NCBI RefSeq assembly: GCF_029439455.1
Contig: NZ_JAQFVG010000357.1
Location: 62,001 to 126,000 of the forward strand
Length of the DNA: 64,000 bases
Direction of reading: 5' to 3'
Source: Caballeronia sp. BR00000012568055
Lineage (GTDB): Bacteria > Pseudomonadota > Gammaproteobacteria > Burkholderiales > Burkholderiaceae
In this document: positions 25,433 through 34,478 of the stretch, one piece after another
How the letters are laid out: every line of letters starts with the position of its first letter
Position numbering within the stretch: position 1 is the stretch's first letter
Notes under the pieces: generated by a model
What the model was told of the DNA's origin: nothing
The model's input: the letters and a program-made list of their open reading frames with translations, nothing else
Database searches by the model: none
Translations under genes and position numbers: made by a program

Positions 25433-26614
25433 TTACGGACGTTCCAGCGCGAGCGCCACGCCCATGCCGCCGCCGATACACAGCGAGGCCAGGCCCTTCT
25501 TCGCATCGCGCTTCTGCATTTCGTGCAGCAGCGTCACCAGAATCCGGCAGCCCGATGCACCGATCGGATGACCGATCGCGATGGCCCCGCCGTTCACGTT
25601 GATCTTCGACTGATCCCAGCCCATTTGCTTGTGCACCGCCAGCGCTTGCGCGGCGAACGCTTCGTTGATTTCCATCAGATCGAGGTCGTTGACGCTCCAG
25701 CCGGCGCGTTCGAGGCATCGCTTGGAGGCGGGCACCGGACCCATGCCCATGATCTTCGGATCAACGCCGGCGTTCGCGTACGCCTTGATGCGTGCGAGCG
25801 GCGTGAGGCCGAGCGCTTCGGCCTTCTTTGCCGACATCACGAGAACTGCGGCGGCGCCATCGTTAATGCCGGAAGCGTTGGCAGCGGTGACCGTGCCTTC
25901 TTTCGAGAACGCGGGCTTAAGGCTCGACAGCGCTTCAGGCGTCACGCCGTGGCGTACGAATTCGTCCGTATTGAACAGCAGCGGATCGCCTTTGCGTTGG
26001 GGGATCGAAACCGGGACGATTTCATCGTTGAAACGGCCCGACTTCTGCGCGGCTTCGGCCTTGTTCTGCGACAGCGCCGCAAATTTGTCCTGATCTTCAC
26101 GCGAAATGCCGAACTCGCGCGCGACGTTTTCAGCCGTCGTGCCCATGTGGTAGTTGTTGTAAACGTCCCACAGCCCATCGACGATCATCGAGTCGATCAG
26201 CTTGGCGTCGCCCAGGCGGAAGCCATCGCGCGAGCCTGGCAGCACGTGCGGCGCGGCGCTCATGTTTTCCTGACCACCGGCGATCACGATGTCCGCATCG
26301 CCCGCGATGATCGCGTTCGCCGCCAGCATCACGGCCTTCAGGCCCGAGCCGCAGACCTTGTTGATCGTCATGCCCGGAACCATATCCGGCAAGCCAGCCT
26401 TGATGACCGATTGACGCGCCGGGTTCTGTCCCGAGCCCGCCGTCAACACCTGACCCAGAATCATTTCACTCACCTGATCGGCTTGCACGCCCGCGCGTTC
26501 CAGCACTGCCTTGATTACCGTCGCGCCCAATTCAGGCGCCGCGATCTTCGCGAGCGAGCCACCGAACTTGCCAACAGCCGTACGCGCGGCCGATACGATC
26601 ACTACGTCAGTCAT
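25433..26614 (-). CDS. phaA: Acetyl-CoA acetyltransferase (beta-ketothiolase)
   Basis: The protein is 393 residues from ATG 26614, with GAGGAC upstream; an in-frame extension to 26686 is not used. The enzyme condenses two acetyl-CoA into acetoacetyl-CoA. The nucleophile is the Cys in NKVCGSGLKAV (about residue 88). The catalytic His is in NVNGGAIAIGHPIGASG and the second Cys in LASLCIGGGMG. phaB follows. No phaC synthase or phaR regulator is adjacent, so polymer synthesis must use a synthase encoded elsewhere, or this pair serves another acetoacetyl-CoA need. Confidence 0.94.
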   Translation of the reverse strand: MTDVVIVSAARTAVGKFGGSLAKIAAPELGATVIKAVLERAGVQADQVSEMILGQVLTAGSGQNPARQSVIKAGLPDMVPGMTINKVCGSGLKAVMLAANAIIAGDADIVIAGGQENMSAAPHVLPGSRDGFRLGDAKLIDSMIVDGLWDVYNNYHMGTTAENVAREFGISREDQDKFAALSQNKAEAAQKSGRFNDEIVPVSIPQRKGDPLLFNTDEFVRHGVTPEALSSLKPAFSKEGTVTAANASGINDGAAAVLVMSAKKAEALGLTPLARIKAYANAGVDPKIMGMGPVPASKRCLERAGWSVNDLDLMEINEAFAAQALAVHKQMGWDQSKINVNGGAIAIGHPIGASGCRILVTLLHEMQKRDAKKGLASLCIGGGMGVALALERP

Positions 26615-27314
26615 TTTGAGTCCTCTAGACACTTCGAATACACGATAAATGCGTGGGTGCTGCGTTACCGATTTGACGACAAGCAATGAACAACGCCCGC
26701 CGCTTTCAATGCGTGCGCGACCGTTTAAACGAGTTGGCGAGAAAGAGGCATTACCGGTTTAGAACATTTGACGTGGCCCATTTATACGGGCCTTCGATCA
26801 GACTCTCAGGTTCAACAAACAACGGCCTCTCGCCGCTCGGGCGATCTGGTTTTCGCAAGTTCTCGGAAGTTAATCAGTAAGGTGGCTTGTGCGTCGCACC
26901 AATTTGAGACAATTCTAAACGCAAACCCTTCGCAAAAATTTTCATATTTCTAGGTAAAAACCCTAGATGAGGCAAAAAGTGCCGCAACGTAAGTTCGAAT
27001 TGTTGCTGTTCCGTACGCACGTCCGTTCAAAATCGGTCTATTCCACCGGCGAATATTGCGTCACTAGTCATATTAATAGGCGTTAGTCAGCAATCTGCTA
27101 TGAACGATCATTCGTATTTTTGGTATACCGGCGGTTATTAACTCTTTTGTTATCTTGACTCAAGACTATTTCAATTCTCAACGGTAATCGACGCGATTCC
27201 GTTTTCGAATAACTGATAAAAAACAGCATTGCAAACTGGCGTGACTTCATGATGAAACCGCAATGGGAATATCTATAACTTTATTTCATCGCGGTATAAC
27301 CGCATGTTGATTTC
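26615..27314. other. 700-base AT-rich intergenic region
   Basis: No convincing gene is present. The region from about 26880 to 27300 is much more AT-rich than its surroundings. It must carry the phaA promoter on the minus strand. A 13-bp palindrome GCGGT-ATA-ACCGC (27291-27303) lies 12 bases beyond the stop of the P450 gene; it could be a weak terminator or protein site. I see no IS remnant. Confidence 0.5.
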
Positions 27315-29591
27315 CTACAGCGCGAGAATCAATTTCTTGCTATGCGCGCGCGAACAACACGCCATCATTCGCTGATTGGACTGGCGTTCGCCTTTAGTCA
27401 GCACCACGTCGCGGTGATCGATTTCGCCTTCGAGCACGCGCACTTCGCATGATCCGCACAAGCCTTCTTCACAGTCGCTCTGCACATCGACGTTCGCGCG
27501 GCGCAGCGTGGTGAGCAGCGTTTGATCGGCGGGAACATGGAGCGTCAGACCGGAATCGCGCAGTTCGACATCGAATGCGTGTTCGGTGGATGGATCGAGC
27601 GTCGCGAGCGTGGATTCGAAGTGTTCGATTTTCAACGCGTCGTCGGGCCAGTAGGCGCTGGCGGCGGTGAGCGCATCGAGCATGCGCGACGGGCCGCAGG
27701 CGTAGACGAGCGTGTCGGCGTCGATCGATAGCGCGGCGAAATCGTTGCGCGTGCTCTCGTCGGACACATACGTGCGCAGGCGTTCGCCGTGCAGCGCACG
27801 CAGGTCATCGAGCAAGGCCATCGACCCACGTGTGCGACCGCTGTAATGCACTTCATAGTCGATGCCGAGCGCCCGCGCGCGCCGCGCCATCGCGCTGATC
27901 GGCGTAATGCCGATGCCGCCCGCGATCAGCACGAGTTTTCGCGCGGTTTCATCGAGCCGGAAATGGTTGCGCGGTCCGCGAATGCGCCAGTGCGCGCCGA
28001 CGCGCGCGTGCGCGTGAACCCATGCGGAACCGCCGCGGCTCTCGGTTTCAAGCAGCACGGCGATTTCGTAAGCGTATCGATCGTCGGGATCGCCGCAGAG
28101 CGAATATTGGCGCGACGCGACACCGTTGCCGCCATCGCCGCAGATCACGTCGATATGCGATCCGGGCGTCCAGCGCGGCAGCGTGCGGGCATCGGCGGAA
28201 ACGAGTTTTACGCGCGCAACGCGTTCCGCACACGGCGTCACCGATTCCACGATCACCGCACGGCTCACCGCATGCGACGACGGCTCGCCGATGCGCACCA
28301 CCGCGCGCGCCTCACGCGCAGACGCGTGCGCGCGCTCCGGGTTCATCGCCGGATTCCATTCGACCCACAGATGCTCCGGGCCGCGAAACGACGTATTCGG
28401 CACGTAAGTAAACTTCTGCGCGCTCAGGCGCATATGCGGCAGGCGGCGCGTGAGTTCGTCCAGGAAAATCTGCATCTCCATGCGCGCGAGATTCTTGCCC
28501 ATGCACTGATGCGCGCCGTAGCCGAACGTGAGCTGGTCGCTGGCGTTTTCGCGGCGGATGTCGAAAAAATCGGCATCGGCGAATTGATGCTGATCGTGAT
28601 TCGCCGATGACGTCACGATCAGCAACTTCGATCCCGCCGGAATGTCGATGCCGCCAATCGTCACGTCTTTCGTCGCGAGCCTGCGCCACGCCGCGATGGA
28701 ACCGTTGTGCCGCAAGCATTCTTCGACGGCGTTCGGAATCAGACTCGGGTCATCGCAGAGATCGCGCCAGGCGTCGGGATGCTGGAGCAGCAGCTTGAGC
28801 GCGTTGGCCGTCGCGTTCGCCGTGGTTTCGTGCGCGGCGACGATACCGGCCATCATCATCGAATGAAGATAGGAATCCGTAACGACTTCGGGCAGTTCCT
28901 TTTGTTTGCGGATGCCGTACTGCATCCAGCCGGGACCGGACGGGTCTTCGCGCATCTTGTCGAGTACTTTGCCCGCGTATTGCCAGAAGTTGCCGACCGC
29001 GTGCGCCACTTCGACTTGCTGTTCCGGCCTCGGCCGTCCCCACGTGTTGACCGTATGCGCGATCGAATAGCGGCGCAGCGTGTCCATGTCCTCTTCCGGC
29101 ACGCCGAGGAAATGCAGCGCCACCGTGAGCGGCACTTCCCACAACATTTGATCGACGAGATCCGCACGGCCATCGTCGATAAAACGATCGACGTAGTCGC
29201 GGGTAAGGTTACGCACCATCGGCTCGTGATGCGCGAGCGCCTCGGGCGTGAACGGGTCCATCAGCGCGCGGCGGCGCGGCATGTGCGCGGGTTCGTCTTC
29301 GTTGACGAGCGTGCGGTTCAGCGCGAATCCGTACGATGCGAGCACGGCGTTGGCCTCGGGACCGGTCGGCGTGATTTTCTCCAGCGCGATCGACGGGCTG
29401 AAGGTGAGGTTGTCGCGGAAGATCGCTTTGATATCGTCATAACGCGTGACGACCCAGTAGCCGAGTTTCGGGCTCCAGAACACCGGCTCTTGTTCGCGCG
29501 ACCATCGGACATATTCGGGCGGGTCTTGCTGATAGCCGTCGCTGAAAGGATCGAATTCGGCGGCCTGATGCGAGATGGGGCAGCGGGTCAC
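27315..29591 (-). CDS. Self-sufficient cytochrome P450-reductase-ferredoxin fusion (CYP116B/P450RhF type)
   Basis: This 758-residue monooxygenase carries its own redox partners. Residues about 1-420 are a P450, with I-helix AGIVAAHETT and heme loop FGYGAHQCMGKNLAR (Cys about 362). Residues about 440-660 are an FMN/NADH reductase of the phthalate-dioxygenase-reductase type (RQYSLCGDP, LIAGGIGITPI, YACGPSRML). The C-terminal 2Fe-2S ferredoxin has CEEGLCGSCE plus a last Cys in MMACCSRA. The GTG start at 29591 has AGGAGA upstream. The enzyme would hydroxylate or dealkylate aromatic or lipophilic compounds without partner proteins. It stands alone, with no pathway genes nearby. Confidence 0.93.
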   Translation of the reverse strand: MTRCPISHQAAEFDPFSDGYQQDPPEYVRWSREQEPVFWSPKLGYWVVTRYDDIKAIFRDNLTFSPSIALEKITPTGPEANAVLASYGFALNRTLVNEDEPAHMPRRRALMDPFTPEALAHHEPMVRNLTRDYVDRFIDDGRADLVDQMLWEVPLTVALHFLGVPEEDMDTLRRYSIAHTVNTWGRPRPEQQVEVAHAVGNFWQYAGKVLDKMREDPSGPGWMQYGIRKQKELPEVVTDSYLHSMMMAGIVAAHETTANATANALKLLLQHPDAWRDLCDDPSLIPNAVEECLRHNGSIAAWRRLATKDVTIGGIDIPAGSKLLIVTSSANHDQHQFADADFFDIRRENASDQLTFGYGAHQCMGKNLARMEMQIFLDELTRRLPHMRLSAQKFTYVPNTSFRGPEHLWVEWNPAMNPERAHASAREARAVVRIGEPSSHAVSRAVIVESVTPCAERVARVKLVSADARTLPRWTPGSHIDVICGDGGNGVASRQYSLCGDPDDRYAYEIAVLLETESRGGSAWVHAHARVGAHWRIRGPRNHFRLDETARKLVLIAGGIGITPISAMARRARALGIDYEVHYSGRTRGSMALLDDLRALHGERLRTYVSDESTRNDFAALSIDADTLVYACGPSRMLDALTAASAYWPDDALKIEHFESTLATLDPSTEHAFDVELRDSGLTLHVPADQTLLTTLRRANVDVQSDCEEGLCGSCEVRVLEGEIDHRDVVLTKGERQSNQRMMACCSRAHSKKLILAL

Positions 29592-29666
29592 TGCGTCTCC
29601 TTTTTATGTTTGGCGCGGCGCTAAGGCCATGTTTTTGCGCATGGCTCTAGTATCGACTGATTTTTC

Positions 29667-31010
29667 TTACGCGCGAAAGGTGTCGAACAAGAGCTTCAGA
29701 TTCAACACGATGATGACGCCCGCGACCGTCCACGCGAGCGTCGCGGTGACGCGGCCGATGGCGAACACGCCCATCTTGCTGCGATCCGACACGAAGCGCA
29801 CGAGCGGCACGACGGCGAATGGAAGCTGCATCGACAAAATTACCTGACTGAGCACGAGCAATTGCGCGGTGCCTTTTTCACCGTAAAGCGCGGTGACGAC
29901 GATCACCGGCACGATGGCGATCGCTCGCGTGATAAGACGGCGCGCCCAGTTCGGAATGCGCAGACGCAGAAAACCTTCCATCACGATCTGGCCGGCGAGC
30001 GTCGCGGTCACCGTCGAGTTGAGATCGGAGGCGAGCAGCGCCACCGCGAACAAGGTCGATGCAATGCTCAGCCCCAGCAATGGCGACAGCAAGCGGAAGG
30101 CATCGCCGATTTCCGCGACGTCCGCGTGGCCGCTCGCGTGAAACACCGCCGCCGCGACGATCAGGATCGCCGCGTTGATGAACAGCGCGAGCGTCAGCGC
30201 TATGGTGCTGTCGATGGTCGCCCAGCGGATCGCGGAGCGGCGCGCGGGAATCGAGTCGCCGTATGCGCGCGTCTGCACGACCGACGAGTGCAGATACAAG
30301 TTATGCGGCATCACCGTCGCACCGATGATGCCGATCGCCACATACAACATCTCCCGATTCGTGACGATTTCCGGCGACGGCACGAAGCCGCGCAGTACAT
30401 CGGCGAGCGGCGGCGCGGCTGCCGCAAGTTGCAAACCGAAGCATCCGGCGATGACGACGAGTAGCGTGATGACGAAGGCTTCGAGCAGGCGAAAGCCCTT
30501 GTTCATCAGCAGCAGTAGCAGGAAGGCATCGAACGCAGTCAGCAGCGCGCCCGCGATCAGCGGAAGGCCGAACAATAATTGCAGCGCGATCGCCGTGCCG
30601 ATCACCTCCGCCAGATCGCACGCGATGATTGCTGCTTCGCACGCCAGCCAGAGCGTGATGTTGACGGGCTTCGAATAATGATCGCGGCACGCCTGCGCAA
30701 GATCGCGCTTCGTCACGATTCCTAGCCTGACGGCCAGCGCCTGCAGGAGAATCGCCATCAAATTGGAGATCAGGATGACGGTCAGCAGCGTATAGCCGAA
30801 ACGCGATCCGCCCGCGATATCGGTCGCCCAGTTGCCGGGATCCATATAGCCGACCGAAATCATGTAGCCCGGACCGGCGAAGGCGAGAAAGCGCCGGATC
30901 CACCAACCGCCCGTCGGCACACGTACCGATGCGTACACTTCCGGCAGGCTGGGCCGGAATGTATCGTCCTGTCGCTGCGATTTGACGGCGGTGCGTCGAG
31001 GGTCACGCAT
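29667..31010 (-). CDS. mntH: NRAMP-family divalent metal transporter
   Basis: This 447-residue inner-membrane protein has about 11 TM helices. It imports Mn(II) and other divalent metals with protons. The metal-site motif in TM1 is GYMDPGNWATD (about residues 54-64) and the TM6 motif is GATVMPHNLYLHS; both are intact. It is transcribed away from the recombinase gene. A palindrome with TGATAA/TTATCA arms lies 96 bases upstream and could be a metalloregulator site. No regulator gene is adjacent. Confidence 0.93.
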   Translation of the reverse strand: MRDPRRTAVKSQRQDDTFRPSLPEVYASVRVPTGGWWIRRFLAFAGPGYMISVGYMDPGNWATDIAGGSRFGYTLLTVILISNLMAILLQALAVRLGIVTKRDLAQACRDHYSKPVNITLWLACEAAIIACDLAEVIGTAIALQLLFGLPLIAGALLTAFDAFLLLLLMNKGFRLLEAFVITLLVVIAGCFGLQLAAAAPPLADVLRGFVPSPEIVTNREMLYVAIGIIGATVMPHNLYLHSSVVQTRAYGDSIPARRSAIRWATIDSTIALTLALFINAAILIVAAAVFHASGHADVAEIGDAFRLLSPLLGLSIASTLFAVALLASDLNSTVTATLAGQIVMEGFLRLRIPNWARRLITRAIAIVPVIVVTALYGEKGTAQLLVLSQVILSMQLPFAVVPLVRFVSDRSKMGVFAIGRVTATLAWTVAGVIIVLNLKLLFDTFRA

Positions 31011-31102
31011 CGGGCGCGCTGCTCCTGCGAATGCGGGCTATGGGCGTGGTGGCAATATGCGCCGGGCATGCCGAGAACACAAGGCGGGCGCAGAGCACGG
31101 TA

Positions 31103-31130
31103 AAATCTGATAACTACACTTATCAGACGT
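31103..31130. promoter_or_regulatory. dif-like palindrome between mntH and the tyrosine recombinase
   Basis: The perfect inverted repeat TCTGATAA - CTACAC - TTATCAGA occupies 31106-31127. Read as a Xer-type core site it has 11-bp arms (31103-31113 and 31120-31130) around a 6-bp centre. ATAA ends the left arm and TTAT begins the right arm, the same layout as dif. It lies 72 bases before the tyrosine recombinase start. An alternative is a Fur-like or Mn-responsive operator for mntH, because TGATAA/TTATCA are Fur half-sites. However, the spacer is 6 bp, not the 3 expected for Fur. Confidence 0.55.
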
Positions 31131-31198
31131 AGCGATTTACCTTGTCAAATTCGAAGCTGCTTGATAACCTCGCCGCAAATCATTGAAAACAATCAGGA

Positions 31199-33121
31199 AT
31201 GGCGCGCACGCTTACTACTTTCGATACGCTGCCGACGGTGCCGGCTGTCTCCCCTGCTCGCCTGACGCGGCAGCATTTCGCGCTGTATCGCGGTTATCTC
31301 GATGGCGTATCGGAAGTCCAACTTCACGCGTCCTATGGCGATGCGAGCGCCGATGTTCGCAGTACGCGGCGGCTGATCGCGGTCTTGCGCGATACGCTTT
31401 CCGTGTTGGCGCGACGGGCACAGGATATTGAGGCAGCGCATCTGCTTAGGCTTCGGCCGGGAAGTATTCCAGATCTCGTCGCGTCCGCGCAGTCTGTGGC
31501 CCCTGCTCTTGAAGAATTCCGGCATCGGGTCGACCCGGACGGTGTATTTGGCGAGTCGGAACTGCTGGATTTGTATCGCGAGGCTTATCCGCTCAAGGCT
31601 TCGCCGGCGTCGGATCGGCGTGCAGCGCGCAATGCGCGCCTGCGCAGGCGTCAGGCCGAGGCGCTCGCGAGGATGGAAGCGAGTCTGGTGCAGGACCCGA
31701 AACAGGATCATCCCGTCGATGGCTGGTTCGAACCGGCAGTCGCGGCGCGATTATCGGCGGCGGGTTTGGACACGATCGGTGATGTGGTCGCGTTGATCGA
31801 AACGAAGCGGCATCGGTGGTACACGCGCGTGCCGCGACTGGGTCCGAAGGGCGCACAACGCGTCATCGACTGGATCAGATTGCATGAAAGCGCGCTCGGA
31901 CACACGGTATCGCAGCGAGCGCTAGTGCCGCGTCGGCAATGGGCTGAGGGCGCGCCGACGCCGGTCATCGCCGATGAAAACGCGGTCGCGCCGCTTGAAC
32001 GTTTGCTTGTGCCCGCTCAACTTGATGGTTCAAAAGGGACAAATCGCGCGGCTAAACGCGTTGCGTTCGATACGGACATTCGCGCCATCACCGCCTGGCT
32101 TGAAGCGCGTTCGGCCAACGAACATACGCGGCGGGCGTATCGGCGGGAAGCGGAGAGAATGCTGCTTTGGGCCTTGCTGGAAAAGCAAAAGCCGCTTTCT
32201 TCGCTCGATCACGACGATTGCGCCAAATACATCACCGTCTTTCTCGCCGATCCGCAACCCGCCGCGCGCTGGATAGCCCCAGGCCGCATCGAACGATGTT
32301 TTGCCGCATGGCGACCGTTCGCCGGGCCGCTTTCCGACCGTAGCCGCGAAAGCGCGCGCTCAATCCTGAGCGCGATGTTCGAATGGCTGATTGATGCAGG
32401 CTATCTAGCCGAGAATCCGATGCTCGGTCTTGAACGCGCGAGCACACCGCCCGCTATCGATCCACAGGGACGCACACTTGACCTCGCACAGTGGAATTTC
32501 GTGCTGGCATCGACCGAGCGCGAGGCTTACACATTGGCGGAAAATCGGGATCGGCTGGCGCTACTGCTCGCCTACTCCACCGGCCTGCGGCGCGCCGAAC
32601 TCGCAGCGGCAACCACGGACGCGCTTTCCGTCGGTCGATTGGCAGATGTTTCCGGTCCGGTTTGGCGCTTATCCGTCGGCAACGAGCCGCGTTCCGTGCT
32701 CCTGGCGCCCGCCGTCATGGAAGCGTTGCACGACAACCTTTCGATGCGCGGTTTGCCCGAGCCGCTTGCCTGTCCTGCGGGTACGCCCATTCTGGCGCAG
32801 ACGCGCGGTGGCCTCGACATGACGCCAGACAGCGTCGGAAAACTGTTCAAACGAATTTTCACGAATGCAGGCGCGCAGCTTGACGCTATGGCACCGGGCG
32901 CAGGCCGAAGCCTTATGCAAGCCAGCACACACTGGCTCCGGCACACACATTCGAATCACGCGTTGGCGCACGGCGCAGCCTTGCAGGAAGTGAGCGAGTC
33001 ACTAGGACACGCCACCGTTGCAACCACATCTTTGTATCTTCGACACGACGATGCCGGGCGATATCTCGGTATCGAAGGGTTGATCAGGGGTAGTTCTGTT
33101 GCGAAAAAGACTGGAAAATAA
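31199..33121 (+). CDS. Tyrosine recombinase with DUF3701-type N-terminal extension
   Basis: This 640-residue site-specific recombinase has a complete catalytic set: R464 (STGLRRAEL), H578 and R581 (HWLRHTHSN), H604 (LGHAT) and the nucleophile Y613 (TSLYL). The SAM-like core-binding domain is at about 290-400. The first 270 residues form an extra domain of the DUF3701 type found in Burkholderia and Ralstonia recombinases. It sits 180 bases upstream of parA in the same direction. No phage or transposon genes accompany it, so it is more likely to resolve replicon multimers than to mobilise an element. A weak promoter (TTGTCA at 31142, 17-bp spacer, TAACCT) lies ahead. Confidence 0.9.
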   Translation: MARTLTTFDTLPTVPAVSPARLTRQHFALYRGYLDGVSEVQLHASYGDASADVRSTRRLIAVLRDTLSVLARRAQDIEAAHLLRLRPGSIPDLVASAQSVAPALEEFRHRVDPDGVFGESELLDLYREAYPLKASPASDRRAARNARLRRRQAEALARMEASLVQDPKQDHPVDGWFEPAVAARLSAAGLDTIGDVVALIETKRHRWYTRVPRLGPKGAQRVIDWIRLHESALGHTVSQRALVPRRQWAEGAPTPVIADENAVAPLERLLVPAQLDGSKGTNRAAKRVAFDTDIRAITAWLEARSANEHTRRAYRREAERMLLWALLEKQKPLSSLDHDDCAKYITVFLADPQPAARWIAPGRIERCFAAWRPFAGPLSDRSRESARSILSAMFEWLIDAGYLAENPMLGLERASTPPAIDPQGRTLDLAQWNFVLASTEREAYTLAENRDRLALLLAYSTGLRRAELAAATTDALSVGRLADVSGPVWRLSVGNEPRSVLLAPAVMEALHDNLSMRGLPEPLACPAGTPILAQTRGGLDMTPDSVGKLFKRIFTNAGAQLDAMAPGAGRSLMQASTHWLRHTHSNHALAHGAALQEVSESLGHATVATTSLYLRHDDAGRYLGIEGLIRGSSVAKKTGK

Positions 33122-33127
33122 CCTTAA

Positions 33128-33211
33128 GTTTACCGGGGCAACGGCAGACGGCGTTGTAAAAACGCCCGAACGGCGGAAAACACTCTTCAGAGTTTACTTG
33201 AGGTTTACCGG
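33128..33211. repeat. GTTTAC repeats and small palindromes upstream of parA
   Basis: GTTTACCGG occurs at 33128-33136 and 33203-33211, and the related GTTTACTTG at 33192-33200. Between them lie a GGCGTT/AACGCC hairpin (33150-33166) and ACTCT/AGAGT arms (33182-33193). This density of short direct and inverted repeats in front of a partition operon is typical of origin or centromere DNA. Which protein binds is not shown by the sequence. Confidence 0.5.
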
Positions 33212-33221
33212 TTAGGCGTTT

Positions 33222-33261
33222 ATTCTTCGGTTTGCAATGTGTTTTCCACAAACCGAAGAAT
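33222..33261. promoter_or_regulatory. 13-bp inverted repeat enclosing a DnaA box, in front of parA
   Basis: The arms ATTCTTCGGTTTG (33222-33234) and CAAACCGAAGAAT (33249-33261) are perfect complements around a 14-base loop. TTTTCCACA (33242-33250) matches the DnaA box TTWTNCACA and fills the loop. The element overlaps an upstream in-frame ATG of parA at 33237. This supports the downstream parA start at 33300 and a role as operator, centromere or origin element. Confidence 0.6.
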
Positions 33262-33299
33262 TATTTGCTTACTCAGGCCCGCCAGTGACTGCGAACTCC

Positions 33300-34478
33300 A
33301 TGCTAAGCGCTCGGCTTCCCGAAGTCGATCAATCCGTTTCGATCGAAACGCTGTTGGGAGTGGCCGCCCAAGCCACCGACATCCTCAACCAGATCCGCGA
33401 TGCGATGCTGGAACCGTATCCGCGCAAGAGCGCGCCTACGTTTACCAGCGCTCAGGTTGCGTCGCTGTGCGGAATCGACAAGCAACGGTTTCAGTACCTG
33501 ACGACCAAAGGCGATTTGCCGGCCGGAACCTCCAAAGGAGCGGGCCGCAGCAAAGAGTTTTCGCTTGAGGAAGCGCTGACGTGGATTCGGGCGACCAAGG
33601 AGCGTACACGGCGGCCGGACGGCAAGCGCGGGCGCATCGTGACCATCGCCAATTTCAAGGGCGGCGTAGCCAAGACGACGACCGCGGTTTCGGCTGCGCA
33701 GGCGTTGACGCTGCTCGGCAGGAGGGTGCTGGTCATCGACTGTGATCCGCAAGGCACGACTACCCAGCTTTGCGGCTGGGCACCCGACGCCGAGATCTCC
33801 GACGACCAGACCTTGCTGCCGCTCGTCTACGGCGATCAGACAACGCTGCATTACGCGGTACAGGAAACTTACTGGCACAACCTCGACCTGATTCCGGCAT
33901 CGTCGTCCTTGTTCGATGCCGAGTTCGAGATTCCCGCCAAAGTGCTGAATGACAGCACTTTCGAGTTCTGGGAGATCCTCAGAAAGGGCTTGATGCCATT
34001 GGCCGAGGAATACGACGCCGTCGTCATCGACACACCGCCCGCACTCAGCTATCTCACCATCAACGCACTGCTGGCATCGGACGCCATTTTGCTCCCCTGC
34101 CCGCCCGAAGCGCTCGACTTCGCCAGTTCGACGCAGTTCTGGCACCTCTTCGCGGACATCGCCAAGAAATTGCCCGGCGTGCTCGAGCAAAAGCGATTCG
34201 ATTTCGTCAACGTGATTATGACCAAGGCCAAGTCCGACGACGTTTCACGCGTCGTTCGCGGCTGGCTGCAGAAGGCCTATGGCGATCGCGTGTTGCCGTT
34301 CGAGATTCCGGAGTCGACCGTCCCGAAAGGTGCCTCGGCACAGCTTTCGACGGTCTACGATCTGTCGAAACCGGATGGCAGTACGGCCGCGTACAACCGA
34401 TTCAAGGAGCCACTAGACCGGCTCGCAGAACATCTCGACGCGCAGTTCGTCCGCGCGTGGAATCAGACGGAGGCTTAA
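33300..34478 (+). CDS. parA: ParA partition ATPase of the secondary replicon
   Basis: The protein is 392 residues from ATG 33300 (MLSARLPEVDQSV). An ATG at 33237 would add 21 residues but lies inside a long inverted repeat. An N-terminal helix-turn-helix region (TFTSAQVASLCGIDKQRFQYL) probably binds the operon's own promoter, as in type Ia ParA proteins. The deviant Walker A is IANFKGGVAKTTTAV (about 117-131), with DCDPQGTTTQ and VVIDTPPALSYLT as Walker A' and B. It drives segregation of the replicon with ParB, encoded directly downstream (TAA-ATG). No strong Shine-Dalgarno precedes either start. Confidence 0.9.
   Translation: MLSARLPEVDQSVSIETLLGVAAQATDILNQIRDAMLEPYPRKSAPTFTSAQVASLCGIDKQRFQYLTTKGDLPAGTSKGAGRSKEFSLEEALTWIRATKERTRRPDGKRGRIVTIANFKGGVAKTTTAVSAAQALTLLGRRVLVIDCDPQGTTTQLCGWAPDAEISDDQTLLPLVYGDQTTLHYAVQETYWHNLDLIPASSSLFDAEFEIPAKVLNDSTFEFWEILRKGLMPLAEEYDAVVIDTPPALSYLTINALLASDAILLPCPPEALDFASSTQFWHLFADIAKKLPGVLEQKRFDFVNVIMTKAKSDDVSRVVRGWLQKAYGDRVLPFEIPESTVPKGASAQLSTVYDLSKPDGSTAAYNRFKEPLDRLAEHLDAQFVRAWNQTEA

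Noticed and set aside
26775..26792. A GGCCC/GGGCC inverted repeat upstream of phaA as an operator
   Set aside because: The arms are only 5 bp in GC-rich DNA, with no second copy, so support is too weak.
31199..33121. An integrated phage or genomic island starting with the recombinase
   Set aside because: No phage genes, tRNA target or direct-repeat att sites were found; the recombinase is followed directly by parA, parB and rep.
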